Of a stretch of 64,000 bases of DNA, positions 9,916 through 21,142 are shown in pieces. Origin of the DNA: Phlegmacium glaucopus. Taxonomy: Eukaryota > Basidiomycota > Agaricomycetes > Agaricales > Cortinariaceae. A model generated the notes under the pieces. That model worked only from the letters and a program-made list of their open reading frames with translations, searched no databases and was not told where the DNA came from. Positions within the stretch are counted from its first letter, which is position 1, and every line of letters starts with the position of its first letter. The position numbers and the translations under genes were made by a program. The stretch lies in contig MU130696.1 in the NCBI GenBank assembly GCA_015039465.1, positions 434,001 to 498,000 of the forward strand, written 5' to 3'.

Positions 9916-12900
9916 ATGAATGATTTGGGAATGATGAATGTACACTGTCCGTTCTGTGATGCTCTTCATTGGGATGACGAACGTGTATCGTCTTCAAGGA
10001 GGAATCGGCCTGAATTTGAGGCATGTTGTGCACATGGAAAAGTTCAACTATCTTTACTTCGTGTACCGCCATCACCACTTTATAACTTATTTGTGGATGA
10101 CACCCACGAGGGAAAAGAATTCCGGGGGAACATTGTACAATACAATGCAGCGTTGGCATTCACGTCTTTAGGCGTGAAGGTCGATCATTCCTTCATTGGT
10201 CGAGGGCCACCTGTCTTTCGAATTCATGGGCAGTTAAATCATCTGAGTGGTTCTTTGCTCCCTGAACCTTCCCAAACTCCTTCCTATGCGCAACTATATG
10301 TCTATGACCCTCATTTGGCATATCAGTATCGTGTCTCTCGAAATCCCAATCTGTCTCTTCATACCATGGCCACTCTTCAGGATGTGATGTATCATCAGAA
10401 CACATATTCTGCGATCTATCAGCATGCATACGAGGTCCTTGAGATGTACGATGCTCCAGATTTCACTATGAAGTTATGCGTCCTCCCTGGTAATGACCCC
10501 CGACGTTACAATTTACCAACCACAGATGAGGTTGGTGTCATCTTACCTGGAGGTGATGATTTCAGAGGCGATTACCGCGATATCATCATTCATCTGCGTC
10601 CACAACACTATCATAATCCACATGATCATCGAGAACATCTACAATTGCAACGAATCAATGAAGGTCACCCTGCATATGCTCCTCTACATTATGTCCTACT
10701 CTTTCCATATGGGGAGGCTGGATGGTTCCAAGGGCTATCTGTCCCAGGAAACCCTAGGCGAATAACACTCTTGCAGTACACTGCGTATCGACTTCATTCG
10801 CGACCAAATGAATTTTCAACCATTTTACGAGCATGTCGATTGTTTCAGACATACTTGGTGGATATGTTCGCATGCATCGATCAAGAACGCCTTCGTTTCA
10901 TACAGACTCAGCAGCCAAGACTTCGAGTGACTATGCTCGATGGTATCGAAGACGCACTGTCCCATGATGATGATCATGTCAATTTGAATCAGTTAGGTCA
11001 GCGTATCATCCTTCCTTCATCATACATTGGTGGTCCTCGCGAGATGCATCAGCGTTATCTTGATGGAATGGCTATCGCACGTCATTTCAAAAAGATCGAC
11101 ATTTTCTTGACTATGACTGCAAATCCAAATTGGCAGGAGGTCACACATGCATTGCTTCCTGGTCAAACTGTGATAGATCGTCCTGACTTGGTCTCTCGCG
11201 TCTTCCAACTGAAAAAGAAGGCTCTTTTGAATGCGATCCTCAAAGAAGGCATCTTTGGCTCCTGTGCTGGGCATATCTATACGATCGAATTCCAGAAGCG
11301 TGGACTCCCCCACATGCATCTCTTATTATTCTTGAAATCTGAATATAAACTCCTTACTCCAAATACTGTCGACGACATCATTTGCGCGAAATGGCCTGAC
11401 CCTCACACAAACCCTCGCTTATTTGACGCCGTCAAAAAATTCATGGTTCATGGGCCCTGTGGTGTTCTCAATCCAGACGCCCCCTGCATGAGAGACAAGA
11501 AATGCATCTATGGCTATCCAAAGCCTTTTCAGGAGCGAACGACGATGGACCATGAAGGCTATCCTCATTACGCACGCCCTAACGATGGCCGAAGCTATTA
11601 CGTGAGGGGTTTCATGCTTGACAATTGCTGGATCGTTCCATATAGTCCATTCTGCACACTTTGGCTTCTTTGCCATATAAATGTAGAATGTGCGATATGC
11701 TTTGGTTCAATGAAATACATCAACAAGTACATGGACAAAGGAGGCGATTGTGGAACCCTTTCTGTCCAGGACCATCACAATGAAGTCAAACAATATATCG
11801 ATGGCCGGTATTTTTCTGCATCTGAAGCAGCATGGCGTATTTTTCAATTCAAATTGCATGGTAAGCATTTAGATTATCATTGTTTTGTGAAAGGGCAGAA
11901 GTGATAAATGGTACATATAGGTCAAGATCCCAACGTCATTCGTTTACAAATCCATCTTCCTCATCAACAACAAATCATTTTCGATCCTCATGCAAACCCT
12001 GAAGACCTTCTAGCCTCCAGAGAAAACGCAGATACACCTTTGATGGCTTTCTTCAAAGCCAATCAACTTCCAGGCTCTGCTGGCAATTTGGCGCGAACAC
12101 TCACATATCAAGAATTCCCCCATCATTTTGTTTTGAAACCCGATGAAAACAATCCTCCATCTAAACTTTGGCGTCTTCGACAGCGCAAGTCACTTGCTAT
12201 TGGACGTATGGTATATGTCGGCCCCACTGCAGGTGAAAAGTTTTATCTTCGAACACTGTTAATGATCGTCAGGGGCCCACAAACTTTCGATGACCTCAAA
12301 ACTGTCGATGGAGAACTCTGTGAAACATTTCGGGACGCATGCTTAAAGCGTGGACTTTTAGAAGATGATGGTGAATGGAATTTGTGCTTACAGGACGCCA
12401 GCGAAATCCAAACAGGTTCACAACTTCGTCATCTCTTCACAACTCTATTGCTCTTCTGTGCCCCTGGACAACCACACCAACTTTGGCTTACCTTCCGCCA
12501 CCAAATCTGTGATGATCTCCAACACATGCTTCATTGCCTGGGACGAACGACCGTGACTGAAACCGATGTCTATGACTTTGGACTTCATCTCATTGACGAT
12601 ATCCTCCACGATTCTGGTCATGCGTTGTCTGAATTCCCTTCGATGCCTCAACCTGCGTACAATTGGACCAATATCACATCCAATCGGCTGATAGCTCAGC
12701 AGCTTGACTATGACTCACACTCAGAAGAAACTACCGCATCCTCCTTGACATCTTCATTGAATGTTGACCAAGAACATGCTTTCAATCAAATTTTGCAATC
12801 TATACTTCATAACGAAGGCAAAGTATTCTTCATCGACGGATTTGGAGGCTGTGGAAAGACATACCTCTATCAAGCAATATGTCATGCTCTTCGAGCTCAA

Positions 12901-14136
12901 CATATCATCATACTTTGCGTCGCATCCACAGGGCTCGCATGTCTTCTGTTACCAGGTGGTCAAACTGCACATTCCATGTTCAAGATTCCTATCGACACCC
13001 TCGACAGTGATTCAATATGCAGCATACCGAAACAAAGCTTGCGTGCGGATCTCCTCAGGATGGCTCAAGGTATCATTTACGATGAATGTTTAATGACCCA
13101 TCGACATTGCTTCGAAGCCTTGGATCGCACCTTCCAAGACCTTCGCGACTGCTCGAAACCTTTCGGAGGTCTCACCATGATCTTTGGAGGTGATTTTCAA
13201 CAAATCTTACCAGTTGTCACCAAAGGTTCTCGCGCCGATATCATCGAAGCCTGTATCCGACAATCATATCTCTGGAACGACATGCATATTTTGAAATTGC
13301 GAGAGAACATGCGCCTTCAATCCTCCCCTGATGATATCCATTACTCCCAATGGTTATTAGATGTCGGTCATGGACGTAACATCGATCACAACGGTGACAT
13401 CGAGATCCCCTCCTCAATGTTGTGTAGTAACGAAGAGGAGCTCATTGACAAAATTTATGGAGACATTGGAAATCATCACCTTACTCCATCTCCTTCCGAA
13501 TATTTCCTTAATCATGCGATCCTTGCACCACGAAACGATAATGTTCGAGACACAAATCAGAAGATCCTCGAAAGAATGCCTGGTCCCGAGATCATTTGTC
13601 ACAGTGCTGATGGCCTTGAAGACGAAGGAGAAGGTATTCGAGATGATATTCCTGAAGATTTCTTGCGAGCGATGGAACCGTCCTCATTACCCTTATCCGA
13701 GTTGAAAGTAAAAATCGGATGTCCTCTTATGTTGCTGCGAAATCTCGATCCAGGGAGGGGTTTGTGTAATGGAACACGTATGATCCTTCTTCAAGTCTAT
13801 CCACGAATTTTAGAAGTCATAATCATTGGGAATGATCACCATGGAGAGAAAGCTTTCATCCCTAGGATCACACTCAAACCTTCCTCTCGCCAATATCCTT
13901 TCATTCTGAAGCGTCGTCAATTCCCCGTCCGTTTATGTTTCGCAATGACCATCAACAAGGCTGAAGGCCAATCATTGAGACATGTGGGCATTCATTTAAT
14001 ATCTCCTATATTTTGTCATGGTCAACTGTATGTAGCGTTATCGAGGGCGACTTCTTCTAAAAATGTTCACATTTTACTTCCTCCTCATTGTACAAAGACG
14101 GCAAATGTTGTTTACCCTGAAGTGTTATTAGATTAA
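9916..14136 (+). CDS. Helitron Rep-helicase (RepHel)
   Basis: Transposase of the Helitron: an HUH/Y2 replication initiator fused to a PIF1-type 5'-3' helicase. The Helitron-type zinc region is near the start (VHCPFCDALHW, CCAHGKVQL). The HUH motif is PHMHLLL at 11308-11328, and the two catalytic tyrosines are in KYINKYMDKGG (Tyr codons 11716 and 11728). The helicase has Walker A FGGCGKT (12841-12861), Walker B IIYDE, FGGDFQQILPV, INKAEGQS and VALSRATS. TGA TAA stops at 11902-11907 fall inside a 60-base intron (11861-11920, GTAAGC...TATAG); its removal joins LHG to QDPNVIRL in frame. The first in-frame ATG is 9916. The frame is open back to 9853 and upstream exons are likely, so the true N-terminus is uncertain. 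Confidence 0.9.
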
Positions 14137-14973
14137 TTCCTATCTTATCCTCATTACTTTTGGTATCCATATTTTATTTTTCCATCTTCTAATTCATTTC
14201 TCTTTCAAGCTTTTCCCGTCAGGAACTGATGCAGTTATCATGCAGATAATCAGCATTCAGCATTCAAAGTCGTCTTCTCATATGTAAGTAAAACACATCC
14301 AACATGCTCGATCATTTAAATACAGGTATAAGAACATTACTTGGATTCTATCCCCTACTTTGCTGAGGAGTGATTTCACTAAACGCATTATTTCTCTATA
14401 ACGGAAATCAATTTTTTTTATTATGCATTTATTCCGAAATCTGTTTACCTGACTTAGGTTGAGATACGCAGATGTTGAGCCCGAAACATTCCCGAATCAT
14501 TCTTCCGAATAGATTTTAGGAATCTGAAGAAAGACAATAAGTAAAATTATCTCTTCAACAAATATGAACTGGAACTCAGCTCATGAATGTGACCATGGCA
14601 CAATTTGTCCTATACATCCTCCAATCGATCACCCTATGACCCTCGCATGCTCCACAGGCGCTGTTCATAGAATTTGTCCCTGAGCTGCATTGAGATACAT
14701 TACCTTCAGCGAGGGTTCCACCCAGATAGTGCGTGCCCTTACAGGACATCGAGGTTTCTGGTCAGTCGCAAGAGCGGGTGCAATGTAAACGTTACGCGCG
14801 CTGGAACATTGCCCATCCCAATTTGTGCTTATAGATATGAGCATTTCCTCACGAAATAAAATTTTTCAAAATGCCGAACCGTGTATTAATCCTTTTATTT
14901 CATTGTCACTGCTATCGGAGCAGGATCTGTTTAAAGATGCTATCGATGCCAACGGTTCTACTAGCGATGAGAA

Positions 14974-15024
14974 CCCGAAAAACATGGGTAAACGGGAGCC
15001 GTCTAGCGTCTTTAGTAGTAGTGA
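14974..15024 (-). repeat. Inverted second copy of the Helitron 5' terminus
   Basis: Read on the minus strand from 15024 it begins TCACTACTACTAAAGACGCT and matches 9015-9065 at 48 of 51 bases before diverging. No matching hairpin plus CTAG end is seen to its left. It therefore looks like a truncated, oppositely oriented Helitron, or an internal second terminus. Confidence 0.8.
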
Positions 15025-15064
15025 TAAACAATTCCATCTCAACACTCATCTTTATCAATAATTA

Positions 15065-15316
15065 TTTAGATCAGAAAATCTCGCAGCTCCTCCTCAAGAT
15101 CTCTCCTCTCTCATACACACATCCATCCAATTCAAACGCAAACGCACTATCGAATTCATCAAAAAAAAATGGTACAATAGATTATTAAAGAAGAGCGCAC
15201 CTTCAGTCTCTGGTATACAACCCGTGGATAAACATGATGTTGTAGATATTTGTCGAAAGGCTCATTATATCCATCTTCAGGATATCGTTAAGAATACAGG
15301 ACTGTGTACGCAGTGA
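15065..15316 (+). other. Open coding-like stretch without start codon inside the Helitron
   Basis: About 80 codons are open from the RSENLAAPPQDL region to TGA at 15314-15316. The content is basic and helical (FKRKRTIEFIKKKWYNRLLKK). There is no ATG near its beginning, so it would need an upstream exon. No family recognised; it may be a captured exon. Confidence 0.25.
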
Positions 15317-15478
15317 AACCAGGGGTGCCTAGCGCAGTCGAAAGTATGAGCATTGAATGGAAGCATGACAGCGGATCATGATGAACTGACTGCATCCATC
15401 GTTACCTCCACATGTAACATCGTGGAATCCTCATGCGAAGCTCCAAGAATATATCTGTCAATGAACAAACTCAATGCA

Positions 15479-16174
15479 TTAGTCATTCAGTACTGTGATG
15501 TTATATGTAGAAGATACCGATGCGGTGACGAAGTCCACAAGTCTTTTCCCAGCTGCAAGTCGAGTGTCATTGACAACGGTGATCATCGATCCAACGACGA
15601 CTGAGGTGGCAGATGTTCCAATAATGAACAACAGATGCGTTTCTTCTCTGGGTATTGATCTTTGGACAACTATGGGAACGGTCACGGCTTAAACCAATCG
15701 AGTTAATCCAAGCCCATGTTGTAGTGATGACAAACCCAAACCTTCCACCCGAATTCGGTGTATATTTGCCAGCCGACCCCAATATAAGCGATCTCGGCTA
15801 CTGAGATGACTATAGGAATGATAGTTGTGAGGACATCGATGGGAATAGAGGATGTGCCTCCGACAGAAGTATTCATAGTGGCGTCACGAATTTCTTTGAT
15901 TTGGATTATAGCATAAAGAAGAAAGAGAGCATTGAAAACGCTAGGATCGATGCAAATGAGTGGCAATGAGATGACTACATCGATCGTAACTTACGTTAGA
16001 CACAACAATTGAAGTGACTCCATGTTGAGGATCAACCGATATAGTTAAAATCCCCGTTCGCTCAAGCCCTGCTCGGTTACTTCGTCTTAGAATGGATTCA
16101 GATTTGAAATGCAACTGCTTAATTTGTCGTCGTTCACTTGCAGATAAAGCCGTTGTGATGAGTTTCACCACCAC
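15479..16174 (-). pseudogene. Captured fragment of a fungal multi-pass membrane protein
   Basis: Minus-strand exons read VSNVFNALFLLYAIIQIKEI across an intron at about 15950-16000. They continue IPIVISVAEIAYIGVGWQIY and TEFGWKV, a run of membrane segments resembling a basidiomycete integral membrane family that I know only as uncharacterised. After TEFGWKV the frame soon meets a stop. A further open piece (15685-15479) continues in another frame. It lies opposite in strand to RepHel and inside the Helitron borders, so gene-fragment capture is the simplest reading. Exact limits are uncertain. Confidence 0.45.
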
Positions 16175-17079
16175 AAATATTTGCTAAACAAAATTTACTG
16201 TCAATGTGCAAACAAACTCTTCAGCAAATCGCGTGTCTGTCCGGGTGCGTGATGATGATCTCAATTCTCCAGTGTTGTTCTAATTAAATTGGCAGCCTGC
16301 GAGACAAATCTGACTGAGCCGTAACGCCCTTCCTCCTGCTTCCCTTCCACCCGGAAGCTTACAGTCCTCCAAGTGACAATGTTGTCCCGATGCCAGGTCT
16401 GCTCCTTGCAACCGACAAATGATTACAAAACTGTAGGTTTCTGCGCATATATACATGTTTTTAACGGCTGATATCTATCATCCAGTCTGTTTTATCTGGC
16501 CTCACACCTTTGACGATATTGGATATTTGTAGTCGGTACATTTTCACATTCAATCCTTTTTGAATGAATCTCTGCAAAATGGGGCAAAAGAGCTATTTCC
16601 TTTTCGCAGTATCAAATTCATCAAGAGAAGTCAGACTTTATTGCATTTATCCGATATCGTTCCTAATTGTTTCCTAAACTTGTTATAGTGCATTCCAGCA
16701 AGCTGTTGTGCGAAATGCAAATGACAAGAATGGACAACTTCAAAAACAGTCGCATAATGTGATCGGAGAAGGTATCTTCAATGATATAGTCTACTATGAC
16801 ATGGATTATTTATTTCTACTCTATAACTCAGCGAACGGTGAGATGAATCTTTTAAACAACAAAAAGGCCGGCAAGATACATCATCTGATCATCTAATACC
16901 AACCTCACCGTTGATGCTTCTTTGAACAGCGTGCTCACACTTACATCCTTCTTCGACAAACGTCCTCCAAAGAACGATGTCGTCCGTCTGTCACATTTCC
17001 GTCACAAACACAACTATGTAATCGCACTTCCCGTTCTCAAACATTTGTCTATCAATTTATCCTTTCGAAAACTACGACG
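16175..17079. other. Helitron interior without a supported gene
   Basis: A short open frame at 16708-16896 (62 residues, Asn/Lys-rich) is present but has no recognisable family. Otherwise it is AT-rich sequence that probably includes the promoter of the gene at 17080. Confidence 0.4.
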
Positions 17080-18133
17080 ATGACCTCTCCTGGCTACATT
17101 TCCGTATCTGCCATCACAATCCTCGCATGTCCACGACCCGTCGACCCACAAAAAGGGGCAAGAAATATCGTTTTTGATGCTAATTTTTACATCGTTGAAG
17201 GCTCTGAAACATCTTCTCTTGGCCTTCTACGTTATTTCGTACCAGACGATATGATGAATGTTGTCGAAAAGTTCTCTGAAAATAGTTTCCAAAAAGCTTT
17301 CATAATTGCTAATGTATGCTTTCATGTTCCTTCATTCCCTCCTTCCCTTGACATACTCACAAATTAAAATTAGATCTCTTCGATCACGAAAGATACTATT
17401 CCAAACAACTTAGTAACAGAAGACCTTGAAATCACTGATTATGCATTCGTAGGAGACATCGCTCAAGTAAGAGACATCATTCATTTACATTTCTCAACAT
17501 TAACAGTCCACCTTGCAGCTCACGCTCATTCATGGTGACATCAATGAAAAAACACGTCCACACATCACTGCTATGGGAACGATTACTCACTTCAGTCCCG
17601 ATGATCACTCTTTCCAAATGTCGCCCTCTCAGTATATAGCCTTGCCACGTACATCCTCTCCATTTCCTCTCCATGGATATTTCCTTGAATCTAAACGATG
17701 GGGTGATGGTAAAAGCCCAAAATTATTCATTGGATCCACTATCGCTTTTGGTGGTTTCATTGATAGGATCTCACGAGAACGTGATGTCCATCGAACTGTA
17801 TCAGCAATCGAAATCGAAGTTGTGAACATCGCTTGGCTTTCCAGCCGTACTCCCTCCCAATTTAGCCCTGACCGTGAATACCTTTTCTTTCCTTCTCTTT
17901 CCCCTTCTCACTTATTCAAAATCTTTTTCATAGGATCCACAACTCGAACTACATCTTCTCGAACTCGATGGAACTATAAAAATCCGTCCACAACCACACC
18001 TCGCAACCCTCATAACCCCCCATCCAATTCTCCCCAACCTCAATCTTCTAAAAGCCAACGTAAAAGGAAACGCCTTGAATCCTCAACGGATGAAGAAACA
18101 GCTTCCAATCACAGTGAAACAAAATTACAATGA
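17080..18133 (+). CDS. Helitron accessory protein, possible OB-fold ssDNA-binding protein
   Basis: ATG at 17080 (MTSPGYISVSAITILACPRP). Introns at about 17316-17375, 17467-17516 and 17874-17933 have GT...AG borders; removing them gives one frame of about 270 residues. The phase-1 junction at 17873/17934 rebuilds an Arg codon, which supports the model. The middle is beta-rich with small and aromatic residues (ITAMGTITHFSPDDHSFQM, IALPRTSSPFPLHGYFLE, IGSTIAFGGFIDRI), like a single OB fold. The tail is disordered and basic with a nuclear-signal-like KSQRKRKR. Plant Helitrons carry RPA-like genes, which makes this role plausible, but OB-fold identity is inference. It ends 218 bases before the Helitron 3' end. 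Confidence 0.6.
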
Positions 18134-18324
18134 ATATATTTCACATCTCCTTTCCCTTCAATCTCATACTATTTTCCCTCTAATCTGTATAACATATTAA
18201 ACTGACATCATCTTCTATGTATATTCTTCTTTCATCTCTTTCTTTCTCTCCATATTAAATTAAAACATGTAATAAACCCATTCTCTTTCAACGACTGTCC
18301 GTGGGAACTCTCTTTCAGCAAGTA

Positions 18325-18351
18325 CCCGTGCGAAGCACGGGCACGCGCTAG
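18325..18351 (+). other. Helitron 3' terminal hairpin and CTAG
   Basis: Perfect 7-bp stem CCCGTGC/GCACGGG with loop GAA (18325-18341), six bases, then CTAG at 18348-18351 followed by T. This is the standard stop signal for rolling-circle transposition in Helitrons. Confidence 0.88.
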
Positions 18352-18915
18352 TATAATCTAATAAGTTGGCACTGCCCCATGTGACGGACTTTAACAAACA
18401 CTACAACTTGTACAAGCCCTATGATATTTGGTAAAGTAATGCCCGCTACTAGTACGGAACTTGTCAACTATTCCCAATCCTACTTCTCTCATTTCTCTTC
18501 TTTTGAAATATTCCGTTTACCACTCTTATTGTAGTCAGTATATTTCTTATTGTTTTCTACAATGCTTTTTTGTTCTCCTAATTGTGGTTTAGCTCGTTTT
18601 CACATTTAAGATAAAACCTTTTCGTCGTATACTCGTTTTCCCTCAGTCGTTTGCTCTACCTTTCGCAAACACTGAACCTATACTCTTTGCTTATATCTTT
18701 ACTCATACTAACAAATATCTAGCTACTTTCGTGCTAGGTAAATATGCATAGTTGTTTGCTCTGCCTTTCGCGAACGCTGAGCTACTTTCGTGCTAGAATC
18801 TTACATTGAAGAAGTTGATTGCCTTAGTTTATTGAAGTTAGTTAGCTCCTATACCTTACTCTACGGTGTCACGAAATCGTCACACCCATCATCAACCCAT
18901 CAATATCAAATCAAT
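18352..18915. other. Spacer between Helitron and the Pol delta-like gene, with short repeats
   Basis: Holds repeated blocks: GTTTGCTCTACCTTTCGC at about 18648 and a near copy at about 18752, and CTACTTTCGTGCTAG at about 18722 and 18782. The region upstream of the ATG at 18916 is pyrimidine-rich, as often seen in fungal promoters. Confidence 0.5.
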
Positions 18916-21142
18916 ATGCCTCCCAAACCCGACAGGAAACATGCGTTAGATTCTGAGTATGTCGTATTATTATCGAGAAAACACTCATCCATAAAGCCAA
19001 CTCTAGCCTGGCCCATGGTCCTAATGAGCTAGCCTCGAAAAAAAGGAGACTCGCACCAGCCGCATCTTTTGCAGATGTTCTGGGGGACCTTGCTAAAATA
19101 TCTGGTTGTCTCCTCCTTCACTACCGTTATCTGTACTATCGCTAACGTGGTGGAGCTCGTTCTTAGGGGAACAAGAAAATGCTTGTCAGCCAAGGCCCCA
19201 GCCTCCCCGCCTCAAGAAAGATAGAGATTCCATCAGTACGCCAATATATTGCATTGTCCCAATCTCTGTCTTTTTTAATTGCTTTAATCCAGCATTTCAG
19301 AAGCTTGACATTCGAGAGAGCCAAAATACCTCGGGAGAGTCAGAGATCCAGCTCATAGGCGTCACAAGGGTACTTCACTGTTCCTTTCTAGTCATAAAAC
19401 ACAAACGGTTCTCACAATGACCTAAAGGGCGGTCATTCAATCCTAGTCCATGTTCTTGATTTTCAGCATTATTTCTACTATCCTTCCCCTCGAGATTTTA
19501 CCAAGGATGATTTGCAGTCTTTCCGTAAATACTTGAATGTGAGTTTTGCGGCTTTGTAACAAGGCGACATGTAATCACTCAACAAGGTTTTTTTTTTTGG
19601 TCTACGCAGATCCTTATCCCCACTAGTGCTGAGTGGCTAACCGACCTTGAGACTGAAAGCATTGCTGTGACTCCAAATGGGCCGCTGGACACGTTTCTCA
19701 AGTTCATTGTATCGGACCATAGTAAAGTTCGACAACTACGAGATGAGTGTAGTGTAGTCAAATCAAATCAGCGACAACTGATACTAAAGCCCTTTTCTAC
19801 GGGTGTTTACATCTGGAAGGTGTCAATATCGAGACCTTTTTTCTGATCCACAATCTAGTTATGAAGGCAAAGTTCCATATCATCTTCGCTTCATGATTGA
19901 CAATGAGGTGAGTGTTTAAATAATCGACTAAGAGACGTGATCAATCAACTTATCACAGATTGAATGCATGAGTTGGCTTAAAATTCCGTCCGGTAAATAT
20001 GATCTTGTTTCGGCCAATTCGAAAGTGTCGACTTGTCAACTGGAGGTGACGACTAGGTATATTCCAGATTTACTTCCCACTGTCAAAATTTTAATGTCCA
20101 GCTTTCTTTCGGAATAGCTGTGAGGACCTCCTGGTTTGTGATACAGTCGACAATCGACAAAAGTATGCGCCGTTGCGCATTCTGAGCTTCGATCTCGAAT
20201 GTAACGTACCTGCAGGTGGTAACCAGTTTCCGAATGCCTGTAACGATCCAATCTTTCAAATTGCCAGCATGGTATCTTACCATGGTACGAACTTTCAAAT
20301 ATTGAAGATAACTTATGCCAATATTCAGGCTGTAGGTCAATCGGCTCCATTCATCCGAACCGTCTTTACTGTAGGATCCTGCGCCCCCATAGCTGGCACA
20401 GAGGTTAAGTCCTTGGACACGGAAGCTGATATGTTGCAAGCTTGGCAAGAATTCTTTACCAAGGTGGATCCTGACGTAGTCATTGGGTACAACATTACCC
20501 AGTTTGACATACCTTTTTTACTTAAACGAGCGTCAATCTTGGGCCTAGATACTTTCCCTTTTTTGGGAAGGATCAAATGTGAGTGCTTACTTCACACATC
20601 GTTAGCCCTTCCGAACCCAGCTGATCGGTAGGTACAGCATCGTCTCAGCGTGTCGGACCTAATCCTCCTGGCGGATGGCGCTCTACAGCCGAAAATTGTC
20701 CAGGTTATGATGGGCGCTTGCTTTTAGACCTCTTACAACACATTCAAGGACACTATCCCGGCCGGAATAGAGGCGGCTACAAATTGGATGCTGTTTCTTT
20801 GGATTTTCTAGGACAAAGAAAAGAGAACATCCATTTTTCGCAGATATCTGTGCTCCAAAACGGAGATGCCGAGACACGTAGGGATCTAGCTGTCTATTGT
20901 TTGAAAGTATGTTGATATTGGTAGTGAATGGGTCAAGATGTGTTGACCGTTTTTGACAAAACCAGGATACATATCTTCCACTCCTTTTACTCGATAAACT
21001 CAAATGTCTCGAGAAGGAAGTCGAAGCTTGTAGAGAAGCACATGTACCGTTCAATGCAATGCGTGTTGATCCAGGCCTAAAGCACCTTTCAAAGAAGTGT
21101 AAAGCTGCAGTAGAGGAGGGATACGTTGTTGTCGATCACTAG
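18916..21142 (+). CDS. DNA polymerase delta-like protein truncated after the exonuclease domain
   Basis: A POL3-type protein containing only the N-terminal and 3'-5' exonuclease domains. Exons in order: [66 protein letters not shown] then [24 protein letters not shown] (Exo I, D and E); [31 protein letters not shown] (Exo II); [19 protein letters not shown] (Exo III, Y and D). About eleven short introns all give open joins, several with split codons that restore conserved residues. The frame ends EEGYVVVDH then TAG at 21140-21142, the point where true Pol delta would enter its polymerase domain. AT-rich DNA follows, with no polymerase motifs. Function unknown; it could be a free proofreading-type nuclease or a recent dead duplicate. 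Confidence 0.75.

Larger units (their letters stand above)
9015..18351 (+). mobile_element. Helitron (rolling-circle transposon), about 9.3 kb, both ends placed
   Basis: The 5' end starts TC at 9015 (TCACTACTACTAAAGACGCT) after host A. The 3' end is a 7-bp stem with GAA loop (CCCGTGC GAA GCACGGG, 18325-18341) followed by CACGCG and CTAG (18348-18351), then host T. TC at the 5' end, a subterminal hairpin, CTRR at the 3' end and insertion between A and T with no duplication are the established Helitron hallmarks. Inside are the Rep-helicase gene, a second gene at 17080-18133, a broken membrane-protein fragment at 15479-16174, and an inverted copy of the 5' terminus at 14974-15024. The element looks potentially autonomous. 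Confidence 0.88.

Noticed and set aside
11902..11907. TGA TAA stops as proof that the Helitron transposase is a pseudogene
   Set aside because: They lie inside a GT...AG interval of 60 bases whose removal restores the family sequence.
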